In this document: positions 43,409-51,886 of the stretch, one piece after another
Numbering within the stretch: position 1 is the stretch's first letter
Layout of the letters: every line of letters starts with the position of its first letter
Assembly (NCBI GenBank): GCA_945860225.1
Contig: CAMAPT010000002.1
Location: 1 to 64,000 of the forward strand
Direction: 5' to 3'
DNA: 64,000 nucleotides
Origin: Chitinophaga pinensis
GTDB lineage: Bacteria; Bacteroidota; Bacteroidia; B-17B0; Aurantibacillaceae
Translations under genes and position numbers: made by a program
The notes under the pieces: model-generated
What the model was told of the DNA's origin: nothing
What the model saw: only the letters and a program-made list of their open reading frames with translations
Database searches by the model: none

Positions 43409-44569
43409 TTAAAACCAAGCATCTAGGCAAAAAATAAATTCGATTCTTTGGTTGGAGTAATTTCCATTATATAAAATATTGGCTTTTTCAGAGTTGAGTT
43501 GTCGGCTTTCAAAACTTAGAGCCATCGATTTAAAGGGTTTGTATTCTATTCCGGCAGTTACTCCCCAAGTATATGTTCCCATGTTTGAGCCTAGACTTAA
43601 TATTTCATCTTTGTCGCTAAACCATTCAGTTCTCTCATAAAATGCCAATTTATTTAAAGTCTGATGTTTTAATACAATTAACGCACTATTCATAGTGGCT
43701 GTCTTAAAGTTATTTTCAGCTACCAATTTACTGTTACTTTGCCTGCCATAATTGAGTTCCGCTCCGGCTGTCCATTTGTTTTTTTGATAATTTAAATAAC
43801 AATTATGATAATAACGTTGATGTTTAAGCCTGACAGAATCGATTGTTTCATCACCTGTTATAAAATTATAGGTCAATGTCAAATACTGATTGGGCGCAAA
43901 CACAATAGATGAACCGAACAGTTTATTTTTATTGGTTTCTATAATTGAATTAAAACTATTAAACGATTGAATTTGTATATTCAAATTAGGCTTAATGACA
44001 TAGGTTAATTTAGCACCCGAAAAAAAATAAGGTTCGTAAACATTAGCAAGAGACATGCTTGAAGTAATATTTTCTCTGGGTTGCGTACTTTCCAGGCCAA
44101 TGTGTGACCTGAAGATACCGGCATCTAACCATATATTTTTAAACAATTCAACACCGGCATTTGCTTCTTGAATCATATTGAATTTTTGAGGCCAGGTGCT
44201 TTCTGCAATGTCTCCATAGTGTAAATTTATATTACTTCTAAATTTTTGTGATTGATATTTCATTGAAATCATCGCCATATTTAACCCGAATTGTTGATTT
44301 CTTGCTGCCATAGTTGCATGTTTAACGAAATCAGCTTGGTTATCTTCGGTGTAAAAAGAGTAATAAGAACTCAAATACGCACCAATCTCAAGCCTTGATT
44401 CGTTGGTATTATTTTCAGTTTGTATTTTTTTGTTTTCAAATAACAAATTTGAGTCATTTTTTAGTTGAATAGTTAATTTCGGATGGTTAAGTTCCTCATT
44501 TTGAGCATCTAATAGATTAGTGAAAATGATGCAAAGAAAAATTATTGTATATTTAACCTTCTGTTTCAT
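43409..44569 (-). CDS. Outer-membrane porin, BBP2/OmpL-like
   Basis: A 386-aa outer-membrane protein. The signal peptide is residues 1-22 (ending LLDAQ). Strand motifs such as RLEIGAYLSSYYSFY, IWLDAGIFRSHIGLES, NVYEPYFFSGAKLTY and a terminal RIEFIFCLDAWF with a closing Phe match the putative beta-barrel porin-2 family. The substrate is unknown. It heads the two-gene minus-strand unit with the PLP enzyme and is divergent from the DUF5522-type gene. Confidence 0.8.
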   Translation of the reverse strand: MKQKVKYTIIFLCIIFTNLLDAQNEELNHPKLTIQLKNDSNLLFENKKIQTENNTNESRLEIGAYLSSYYSFYTEDNQADFVKHATMAARNQQFGLNMAMISMKYQSQKFRSNINLHYGDIAESTWPQKFNMIQEANAGVELFKNIWLDAGIFRSHIGLESTQPRENITSSMSLANVYEPYFFSGAKLTYVIKPNLNIQIQSFNSFNSIIETNKNKLFGSSIVFAPNQYLTLTYNFITGDETIDSVRLKHQRYYHNCYLNYQKNKWTAGAELNYGRQSNSKLVAENNFKTATMNSALIVLKHQTLNKLAFYERTEWFSDKDEILSLGSNMGTYTWGVTAGIEYKPFKSMALSFESRQLNSEKANILYNGNYSNQRIEFIFCLDAWF

Positions 44570-44591
44570 TAAGCAATATTACTCATTATTT

Positions 44592-44762
44592 GTGTTTAGC
44601 AAAAAACTAGATCCTGAAGATTACTATCAAAGTCCCGAGGGATATATCATTTTCACCGAAAAGTACCATTTAAAACGGGGGTATTGTTGCAAAAATGGTT
44701 GCAAACATTGTCCGTATGGTTATAACAAAAAAACAGGTAAGTTCGACGCTGATAAAAAGTGA
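44592..44762 (+). CDS. DUF5522-type Cys-rich small protein
   Basis: A 56-aa protein of unknown function. The core EDYYQSPEGYIIFTEKYHL is followed by a Cys cluster RGYCCKNGCKHCPYGY (C-C-x3-C-x2-C), a probable metal site typical of this family. I choose the GTG at 44592 because it gives the family length. The ATG at 44520 would add 24 hydrophobic residues and overlap the start of the divergent porin gene. Confidence 0.72.
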   Translation: MFSKKLDPEDYYQSPEGYIIFTEKYHLKRGYCCKNGCKHCPYGYNKKTGKFDADKK

Positions 44763-44956
44763 TTGAAAATCAGTTTTTTCAAGGCGTTTTAAAATACATA
44801 ACCTGTTAAAAAATTGGATGTTTAAAACTCATATTTCAACTGTTTCAGTATAATAATTATCTGTATATTAGGCCTTTAAAATTTAATTAACGAATAGTTA
44901 TTATGTTTGCATTTAGCAAAATGACTATTCTTAAAGAAATAATTGACTGATAGGAT

Positions 44957-45940
44957 ATGCAAATTTCAAAAGAATTAAAGATAGGCGTTGTCGTTACTGC
45001 ATCCATTGGTTTTTTTATTTGGGGTATCAATTTTTTAAAAGGACGTGATTTATTCAGTCATAAATATGAATTATATGCTGTTTATCCAAAAATTGATGGC
45101 TTAATAGAAGCCAATCCCTTATTGATTAACGGTTTTAAAATTGGTCAAATCAATAAGATTTCACTAATTCAAGATAAGAAAGGACAGTACGGAGTATTGG
45201 TTAAATTTTTAATAACAGAAGACGTCCAAATACCTAAAAAATCTATTGCAAAAGCTATAAGTTCTGATTTACTTGGTTCAAAGGCAGTTGAAATAATTTA
45301 TAGTAAGGAAACCGAATTTGTGAAATCGGGCGATACATTGATAGCAGAAACAGAAGAGGGATTAAAAACATCCGTTAGCAAACAATTAGCCCCATTACAA
45401 CAAAAAATTGAAGGCTTGTTATCATCTGTAGATTCTGTGATGACGGTTGTTCAGGTAGTTTTGAATGATAAAACACGCGACAATCTTCATAAGTCTTTTG
45501 AAAGCATCAAAAAAGCGATTCAAAGCTTAGAGCAAACTGCTTATAAAATGGATGATTTAATGGCTTCAGAAAAAAATAAAATATCTTCCATTTTAACCAA
45601 ATTTAATAGTTTGGCTGGTATGCTCGAAAAAAATACGGGTAAAATTGATCATATAATTGGTAACTTCAGTAATTTGACGGACAGTTTGTCTAAATCAGAG
45701 TTGAAAAGTGCTATTTCAGAGGCTGATAAAACATTATCAGAATTAAACAAGTTAATGACTCAAATTAACGCTGGTCAAGGTACATTCGGAAAATTGATTA
45801 AAAACGATTCCTTGTACAATAATTTAAATCAATCAACCGAAGATTTAGATAAACTTTTAAATGATTTACGCATCAATCCGGAGCGTTATATTCATTTTTC
45901 TGTATTTGGTCGAAAAGATAAAAATAAACCTAAACTTTAA
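44957..45940 (+). CDS. mlaD: MCE/MlaD-family protein
   Basis: A 327-aa membrane-anchored periplasmic protein. One N-terminal transmembrane helix (IGVVVTASIGFFIWGINFL, about residues 9-27) is followed by a single MCE domain (about 38-115, YPKIDGLIEANPLLINGFKIGQI) and a long helical C-terminal part. It most likely forms the lipid-binding ring for the MlaE-MlaF pair at 1.8-3.3 kb; genes for these parts are normally separated in Bacteroidota. It starts a five-gene strand with the Fe-S proteins. Confidence 0.9.
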   Translation: MQISKELKIGVVVTASIGFFIWGINFLKGRDLFSHKYELYAVYPKIDGLIEANPLLINGFKIGQINKISLIQDKKGQYGVLVKFLITEDVQIPKKSIAKAISSDLLGSKAVEIIYSKETEFVKSGDTLIAETEEGLKTSVSKQLAPLQQKIEGLLSSVDSVMTVVQVVLNDKTRDNLHKSFESIKKAIQSLEQTAYKMDDLMASEKNKISSILTKFNSLAGMLEKNTGKIDHIIGNFSNLTDSLSKSELKSAISEADKTLSELNKLMTQINAGQGTFGKLIKNDSLYNNLNQSTEDLDKLLNDLRINPERYIHFSVFGRKDKNKPKL

Positions 45941-45947
45941 TTAGCTC

Positions 45948-47273
45948 ATGATTTCATCCATTATTTTTATTGTGTTTTTAATTACCGGAAGTGCATTTTT
46001 TTATATAAATGCACGAAAAATTCGTCGTAATATTCTTTTGGGTAAAGATGTTACCATCAATGATAACGCATCAGAACGGTTTAAAACGATGTTGTTGGTA
46101 GCATTTGGACAAAAGAAAATGTTCACTCGCCCAATTCCCGCTTTACTGCATCTTTTCTTGTATGCTGCTTTTGTTATTACACAAATTGAATTATTAGAAA
46201 TTATAGTTGATGGTGTAACAGGTCAACATAGGGTATTTAGAGCTTCATTAGGAGGTTTCTACACATTCATAGTTAGTTTTATAGAAATTTTATCAGTGTT
46301 GGCTTTTGTCGGAACTTTGGCTTTTTTAGCTAGAAGAAATTTGTTAAAAGTACCACGTTTAGTAAAAAATGAATTAAATGGCTGGCCAAAATTAGATGCG
46401 AATATTATTTTAATAATGGAGATTGTTTTGATTTGTTTTATCTTTATGATGAATGGAGCAGACGAAGTTCTGTATACTAGAGGTCAGTCTCACGCTGAAA
46501 ATATAGGCGATAATTCATTAAGCTTTACAGTAAGTAGTTATTTAGGACCATTAATTTATGGAAGTATGCCTACTCCTGGTTTACATGTCATTGAGCGTAT
46601 CGGATGGTGGGGACATATCCTGATGGTTTTTGGTTTTTTAAATTATCTACCATTTTCCAAGCATTTACATATATTATTGGCATTTCCAAACACCTATTAT
46701 TCTAATCTGAAAGCTAAAGGACAATTTCATAATTTATTTGAAGTAACCGACGTCGTTAAGCCTAATTTCGATTCATCCTATCAATCGGTTTTGGATCCTA
46801 ATGCAGTTATAAAGTTTGGAGCAAAGGATGTAACTGATTTAACTTGGAAGCAATTATTGGATGCCTATTCTTGCACCGAATGCGGTCGTTGTACATCTTC
46901 CTGCCCTCAAAATATGACAGGTAAAGCTTTGTCTCCTCGAAAAATTATGATGGATACAAGAGACCGATTAGTTGAAGTTGGAAAAAATATTGATAAAAAT
47001 GGGGGTACTTTTGTAGATGATGGAAAATCATTATTAGGTGACTATATTAAAACGGAAGAGATTTGGGCTTGCAATACTTGTAATGCATGCGTGCAAGAAT
47101 GCCCTGTTAATATAGACCCTTTATCAATCATCTTGTCTTTGCGTCAACAATTAGTGTTAGAACAAAGTTCGGCACCTAATGAATTAAACGGAATGTTTTC
47201 AAACCTTGAAAATAATGGCGCGCCTTGGCAATTTAGTCCTTCAGATAGGGCCAATTGGATAAATGAAAATTAA
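45948..47273 (+). CDS. Membrane-bound 4Fe-4S electron-transfer protein (HdrD/NarI-like architecture)
   Basis: A 441-aa protein with about five N-terminal helices (to ~residue 240) and a C-terminal double 4Fe-4S domain: CTECGRCTSSCP and CNTCNACVQECP. The likely function is membrane redox transfer together with the CCG-domain protein encoded two genes later. The donor and acceptor are unknown. It follows mlaD by 7 bases. Confidence 0.87.
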   Translation: MISSIIFIVFLITGSAFFYINARKIRRNILLGKDVTINDNASERFKTMLLVAFGQKKMFTRPIPALLHLFLYAAFVITQIELLEIIVDGVTGQHRVFRASLGGFYTFIVSFIEILSVLAFVGTLAFLARRNLLKVPRLVKNELNGWPKLDANIILIMEIVLICFIFMMNGADEVLYTRGQSHAENIGDNSLSFTVSSYLGPLIYGSMPTPGLHVIERIGWWGHILMVFGFLNYLPFSKHLHILLAFPNTYYSNLKAKGQFHNLFEVTDVVKPNFDSSYQSVLDPNAVIKFGAKDVTDLTWKQLLDAYSCTECGRCTSSCPQNMTGKALSPRKIMMDTRDRLVEVGKNIDKNGGTFVDDGKSLLGDYIKTEEIWACNTCNACVQECPVNIDPLSIILSLRQQLVLEQSSAPNELNGMFSNLENNGAPWQFSPSDRANWINEN

Positions 47274-47293
47274 TAACAACTTAATATTTAACT

Positions 47294-47716
47294 ATGAGTA
47301 CAAAATTTAACTTGGTTGAAAAAGAAGAAAACGGACAAAAAATAAGCCCGATTTTGCCCGAAAATGTCAAAAATTATTTAATTGATATTGATGGAACGAT
47401 TTGCGATGATATTCCTAATGAGGAACCAGAAAGAATGGAAACTGCAGCATTATATCCCGAGGCATTGGTAACATTAAATAAGTGGTACGATGAAGGGCAT
47501 GTTATTACATTTTTTACATCTCGAACCGAAGCACATAGAGAAGTGACTGAACGTTGGTTAAAAGTTAATGGATTTAAATATCACGGATTATTAATGTGTA
47601 AGCCTCGTGGTGGAAATTATCATTGGATAGATAATCACATGGTAAGAGCTACAAGATATGAAGGCAGATTTACAGATTTAGTAGAAAGAAAAGCAACTGT
47701 TCAGGTTTTTGAATAA
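47294..47716 (+). CDS. HAD-superfamily small phosphatase-like protein
   Basis: A 140-aa cap-less HAD protein. Motif I is LIDIDGTICDD (nucleophile and general acid Asp), motif II FFTSR, motif III includes CKPRGG with the Lys, and an acidic WIDNH stands at motif IV. Databases sometimes label this group phosphoheptose isomerase, which the sequence does not support. It is translated between the two Fe-S genes (20- and 24-base gaps), so a role linked to that system is plausible but unknown. Confidence 0.8.
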   Translation: MSTKFNLVEKEENGQKISPILPENVKNYLIDIDGTICDDIPNEEPERMETAALYPEALVTLNKWYDEGHVITFFTSRTEAHREVTERWLKVNGFKYHGLLMCKPRGGNYHWIDNHMVRATRYEGRFTDLVERKATVQVFE

Positions 47717-47740
47717 TTCTTATTTTAATAATTAAGCAAT

Positions 47741-48529
47741 ATGACTTCTATAAAAGTGCCAACCATGCAGGAAAAAATAGCCAATGGCGAAACCCCAGAC
47801 ATATTGTTTTGGGTAGGCTGTTCTGGTAGTTTTGATGATAGGGCTAAAAAAATAACTAAAGCAATAGTTCGTATATTAAATCATGTAGGTGCTAATTTTG
47901 CAGTATTAGGAGTTGAGGAATCTTGTACAGGAGATCCGGCAAAACGCTCAGGTAATGAATTTTTATTTCAAATGCAGGCAATGCAAAATATTACCATTCT
48001 TAATGGTTACGATGTTAAAAAAATTGTAACCGGATGCCCACATTGCTTTAATACCATTAAAAATGAGTACCCTGAATTAGGAGGGAAATATGAAGTGATT
48101 CATCACACCGAATTAGTTCAGCAATTAATAAATGAGGGAAAATTAAAAGTGCAAGGAGGTGAATTTAAGGGTAAGAAAATTGTTTTTCATGATCCTTGTT
48201 ATTTAGGTCGAGCTAACGACGTCTATGAAGCGCCTAGAGATGTGATTTCTAAATTAGACACTGAATTGGTAGAAATGAAACGTAGCAAGGCGAATGGATT
48301 GTGTTGTGGGGCAGGAGGAGCTCAAATGTTTAAAGAGGCTGAAAAAGGAACCAAAGAAGTAAATGTTGAGAGAGCAGAAGAAGCATTATCTCACAATCCG
48401 GATGTAATTGCCGTTGGTTGTCCGTTTTGCAATACGATGATGACTGATGGCGTTAAGCATTTTAATCAAGAAGATAAAACTAAGGTTTTAGATGTAGCTG
48501 AATTAATTGCTAATGCAAACGATTTGTAA
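47741..48529 (+). CDS. CCG-domain (Fe-S) protein, HdrB/LutA-like
   Basis: A 262-aa soluble protein with two cysteine-rich CCG-type domains. Cysteines are seen in WVGCSGSFDD, ESCTGDPAKR, TGCPHCF, then FHDPCYLGRAND, GLCCGAGGAQMF and GCPFCNTMM. Related proteins bind a non-cubane 4Fe-4S cluster and handle disulfide or lactate electrons. Together with the upstream membrane Fe-S protein it would make a two-subunit heterodisulfide-reductase-like module. Confidence 0.9.
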   Translation: MTSIKVPTMQEKIANGETPDILFWVGCSGSFDDRAKKITKAIVRILNHVGANFAVLGVEESCTGDPAKRSGNEFLFQMQAMQNITILNGYDVKKIVTGCPHCFNTIKNEYPELGGKYEVIHHTELVQQLINEGKLKVQGGEFKGKKIVFHDPCYLGRANDVYEAPRDVISKLDTELVEMKRSKANGLCCGAGGAQMFKEAEKGTKEVNVERAEEALSHNPDVIAVGCPFCNTMMTDGVKHFNQEDKTKVLDVAELIANANDL

Positions 48530-48537
48530 TTCGCAGA

Positions 48538-49563
48538 ATGAGACATGTAATTATTTTAAGCTTAGGGTTATTCTTGCTGTTTTCTTGTAATTATCAAAAA
48601 GATACGGTTTTAGAGAATGATACCAAACGTTCAGATTCTCTTTTAAAGATTATCAACTCTCCTGAATTGGCAAATCTTAATAAAAAAATTCTCGATTCGC
48701 CGGATGACGCTAGTTTGTATAATGAAAGGGCTAAAATTTATTTAAAGTACAGGCAATTAGAAGATGCTATTAATGATGCTAAGCGTTCTTTGAGAATTGA
48801 TTCTACCAATGCAACGTATTATTTGACCGAGGCTGATGTTTTTTTTGCGGCTAATGAAACCCGAAATGCCAAAGAAGTTCTTGAAAAGGTAGTAAAAAAA
48901 TTTCCTGAAAATACAGATGGTTTATTAAAATTGGGAGAACTGTATTATTTTGTGAAACAATACGAAAATGCGTTTTCCAAAATCAATCAGGCCTTAAAGG
49001 TTAACGAAAATTTAGCTAAAGGATATTATTTAAAAGGAAATATTTATAAAGAAATTGGTGATACCGCTAAAGCAATTTCTAGTCTTGAAACGGCTATAGA
49101 ACAAGACAATACGAATTACGGTGTGTTTTTAGACTTAGGGCTTATTTATGCAGCCAAAAAAAGCACCCTGGCATTTGAGTATTATGATAATGCGATAAAA
49201 ATCAATCCTTTAAATTCGGAGGCATTATATGCTAAAGCCAAATTATTTCAAGATTTAGGTCAGATGAATGATGCTGAACTATTATATAACAGAATTTTAA
49301 AAAATGATTCCACACATATTTTTTCATTATATAATTTAGGGGCCATCACCTTCGGTATTCATAAAGAGCCTCAAAAAGCAGTAGATTATTTTAGTAAGGC
49401 TATTCAGGCGGACGCTAAATATGCAGAGGCTTATTTTGCCAGAGGTGTTTGTTATCAGGAATTGAAAAATAATAGTATCGCAGTGGCAGATTATAAGATG
49501 TGTCTTAAGCTGAAACCGAATTATGAGCCTGCTATACTTAGTTTAAATTCTTTAGGTAAGTAG
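48538..49563 (+). CDS. TPR-repeat lipoprotein
   Basis: A 341-aa lipoprotein. The signal ends in the lipobox LLFSC (Cys 17). About seven TPR units follow from residue ~50 to 335, for example SLYNERAKIYLKYRQLEDAI and AEAYFARGVCYQELKNNSIAV. It should act as a protein-interaction scaffold at the envelope. It is the last gene of the mlaD strand, 8 bases after the CCG gene. Confidence 0.88.
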   Translation: MRHVIILSLGLFLLFSCNYQKDTVLENDTKRSDSLLKIINSPELANLNKKILDSPDDASLYNERAKIYLKYRQLEDAINDAKRSLRIDSTNATYYLTEADVFFAANETRNAKEVLEKVVKKFPENTDGLLKLGELYYFVKQYENAFSKINQALKVNENLAKGYYLKGNIYKEIGDTAKAISSLETAIEQDNTNYGVFLDLGLIYAAKKSTLAFEYYDNAIKINPLNSEALYAKAKLFQDLGQMNDAELLYNRILKNDSTHIFSLYNLGAITFGIHKEPQKAVDYFSKAIQADAKYAEAYFARGVCYQELKNNSIAVADYKMCLKLKPNYEPAILSLNSLGK

Positions 49564-49725
49564 ATTATTCCATAAATAAAATGCTGATAGGTGTAGTGGA
49601 AAATTTTTAAAGCTATTATTGATACTAACCACAAAGATCTAATATAGTATAACTGTTTATACAAATACCATAAACTGCCATTATGCCGACCGCTTTTAGT
49701 GTTATAGGTTTACATTTTCGTAAGT

Positions 49726-50520
49726 TTAGATTTTTTTATCATTTTTTTCTGCCGTAGTACTCTTGATTAATGGTTTTCCTTGTACTGCTTGAATAAGTGT
49801 TATCGAAGCTAATAATCCATAAACAAAAGAAAGTCCAATTGTTAATTTTGTGTTTTTAAAAACATAGTTTGAAAGAATCGGTAGTGCTTGTAAAGCGTGC
49901 ATACCAATAAAATGTGAAACTCTCAAATCACCTACTGTTTTGCTCCAACCAACAATGAACCAATTTGAGTTGTCGTTTAAAGCCCCAACACTATGGTTAA
50001 GTCTTGAACCCATTGCAAAACCTTCAAATGAAAATATTACAAAAATGATGATGCCAAACCGAATAGCCCATAAGTAATAATTTGGTAGGCTTGGAAAATC
50101 GTATTTAAAAAATAATATTCCTACGTACGCTGTATATAAAGTGACGGCAGTAGCTGCTAATGCCATTAATGAATATAAAACGGAATAAACAGGTGTAGAT
50201 AAATTGTAATGAGATAGTTGTCCTTTACTGGCTTGAAAAGCTATATAAATAATTTCAAATCCTAATAAAATAATAATTGACCAATTGAACAAATTTATAT
50301 TGAAATTTGGTAAATAATAGCAATACCAAGCCATTGCCCAGGTAAATGAAAATGTTGAAAAAGCAAATTTGAAAGGTTTGTACCAAGCGTTCACATTGTA
50401 CACCTTAGTATTTGTGAATTTAGTAAGAACAATAAAAACTAAAGATACAACAAGGCAAAGCAAGCCATAATAGAATAAGGTTTCATTTCTTGTTTTTATG
50501 TTTTGAATAAAGTCTATCAT
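49726..50520 (-). CDS. Hypothetical polytopic membrane protein
   Basis: A 264-aa inner-membrane protein with about seven hydrophobic helices and short loops. A conserved-looking loop reads GSRLNHSVGALNDN, and a helix contains VSHFIGMHALQALPIL with two His that could bind a cofactor, but I recognise no family. It is monocistronic: a 163-base gap separates it from the converging TPR gene, and 214 bases from the nuclease gene. Confidence 0.75.
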   Translation of the reverse strand: MIDFIQNIKTRNETLFYYGLLCLVVSLVFIVLTKFTNTKVYNVNAWYKPFKFAFSTFSFTWAMAWYCYYLPNFNINLFNWSIIILLGFEIIYIAFQASKGQLSHYNLSTPVYSVLYSLMALAATAVTLYTAYVGILFFKYDFPSLPNYYLWAIRFGIIIFVIFSFEGFAMGSRLNHSVGALNDNSNWFIVGWSKTVGDLRVSHFIGMHALQALPILSNYVFKNTKLTIGLSFVYGLLASITLIQAVQGKPLIKSTTAEKNDKKI

Positions 50521-50734
50521 TTTTTATTATTTGCTAAATTCGTTTTAATTTTCAATATCAATTTGTCAGACGTTATTCTTGGTAAATTACTCAAATCCGA
50601 ATTCATAAATTCGACAATCTTTTGCCCTTTCCGTTTATGAATAATTCAATTTCTGTTAATATTTCTTTGTTTTTTGCGTGGGACCATTAGCTAATCTAGT
50701 TTGTTATCGCCAAGACAGCCTGTGTAGTAAATGA

Positions 50735-51706
50735 TTATTTTTTTGTCTGTTTTTTATGTGTGCCACAATACCCCTTTTTATCAATTGATTTATTTTCGCA
50801 ACGTGTGCCTTTTTTTGTTAAGGCCTTGCATTGTTCAGATAATTGAATGTCTTTTGGGTGTAGTGTGCTTTTTTCTGTCTGTTTTTCCCATAACCAACAA
50901 GTTATACAATGTGTATGTTCTATTAATTCTTCTTGTTCATTTGGTAAAAGTGGAAAAAAATCAAGATGAGTCATTTTCTCAACACTATCAATAGATACAG
51001 AATAATGTTCTAAAGGTTCTGTTAAATTCGTGTTTGGCATAATAAACCCAATTCCTTTAATATCAGGTTTAGTATAATCTAAGATGATTTTATAAAAATA
51101 ATTTGGCACAGATACACTATTAGTGCCAATGGATGTGAGATGTGGATTTAATATGGGACCAGTAATAATATAAAGACTATTGTATTCATTTGCCCAGTCT
51201 CTCGTTAATTCTTCTAATTGTTTCCATTTTCCTCTATTAAATTTTGGAGTTTGCGGACTCATATTACTGTAATAAAAAGATTCGTCCATGGCTTGTTGAG
51301 ACCAACTCATGTCTGCTGCTGGTGCAAGATGTCCTCTATCAAAACCCGATTTAGCGTAATCTTCGTTGTTTGCCGTTAAGTTGGCTATAAGTGGATCTGG
51401 AATAAATTTATTAGTTCGTTTACAGCCTTTAATAGTCTCTTCTTTTGTTAATTCGTATGCCACCCAATTAGCCTGTTTGTGCGCTTTGTTAAAAGAAAGG
51501 GTGTAACCAAGATGAGAAATAATTAATTCATACTGGTGTGTTTGTGGTATTTCTAATCCTTTAATGATGCATGAAGGGTGGTTAATGCTCGATATACTAT
51601 CATGCGAGATGTGATTGATAGTTGTTTTAGAAGCAGCCTGATGTGATGTTTGACTATAGGTTAAACTAAACTGAAATATGCAGAGCAGTAAAATAATTTT
51701 TTTCAT
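50735..51706 (-). CDS. Exported DNA/RNA non-specific endonuclease with C-terminal Cys/His module
   Basis: Beta-beta-alpha-Me nuclease (NUC1 family) of 323 aa from ATG 51706; the frame extends to 51730 but the signal peptide starts here (MKKIILLLCIFQFSLTYSQ). The catalytic motif DRGHLAPAADM carries the His, and SNMSPQTPKFNRGKW the metal-binding Asn. After the nuclease domain come a Cys pair (HCITCW) and a short C-x9-C-x10-C-x2-H module near the end (CKALTKKGTRC...CGTH), probably zinc-binding. Confidence 0.9.
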   Translation of the reverse strand: MKKIILLLCIFQFSLTYSQTSHQAASKTTINHISHDSISSINHPSCIIKGLEIPQTHQYELIISHLGYTLSFNKAHKQANWVAYELTKEETIKGCKRTNKFIPDPLIANLTANNEDYAKSGFDRGHLAPAADMSWSQQAMDESFYYSNMSPQTPKFNRGKWKQLEELTRDWANEYNSLYIITGPILNPHLTSIGTNSVSVPNYFYKIILDYTKPDIKGIGFIMPNTNLTEPLEHYSVSIDSVEKMTHLDFFPLLPNEQEELIEHTHCITCWLWEKQTEKSTLHPKDIQLSEQCKALTKKGTRCENKSIDKKGYCGTHKKQTKK

Positions 51707-51843
51707 TTTGGTTGTATATAAAGCAAACATGCATAAATCGCTTTTTAACGATGTAATTCATGATTTTTTTTAAAGAAAGAGATATCTGAATACACAAACA
51801 TTTTTAAAACCTAATGCTATAAATTTGGCGCTAAAAACAATTT

Positions 51844-51877
51844 AAAAAGGCTTGATTTTTTTAATTAATCAAGCCTT
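51844..51877 (-). terminator. Rho-independent terminator after the T9SS cargo gene
   Basis: An AAAGGCTTGATT / AATCAAGCCTTT stem, 10 bases past the stop on the minus strand, followed by TTTTAAA. It could also stop transcripts arriving from the other side. Confidence 0.8.
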
Positions 51878-51886
51878 TGGGTAGTA

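Noticed and set aside
44520-44591. ATG start for the DUF5522-type gene
   Set aside because: It would overlap the start of the divergent porin gene and add a hydrophobic leader not found in the family; the GTG at 44592 fits better.
47294-47716. Phosphoheptose isomerase
   Set aside because: The DxDGT, T/S-R and Lys motifs are those of a HAD protein; no SIS domain is present.
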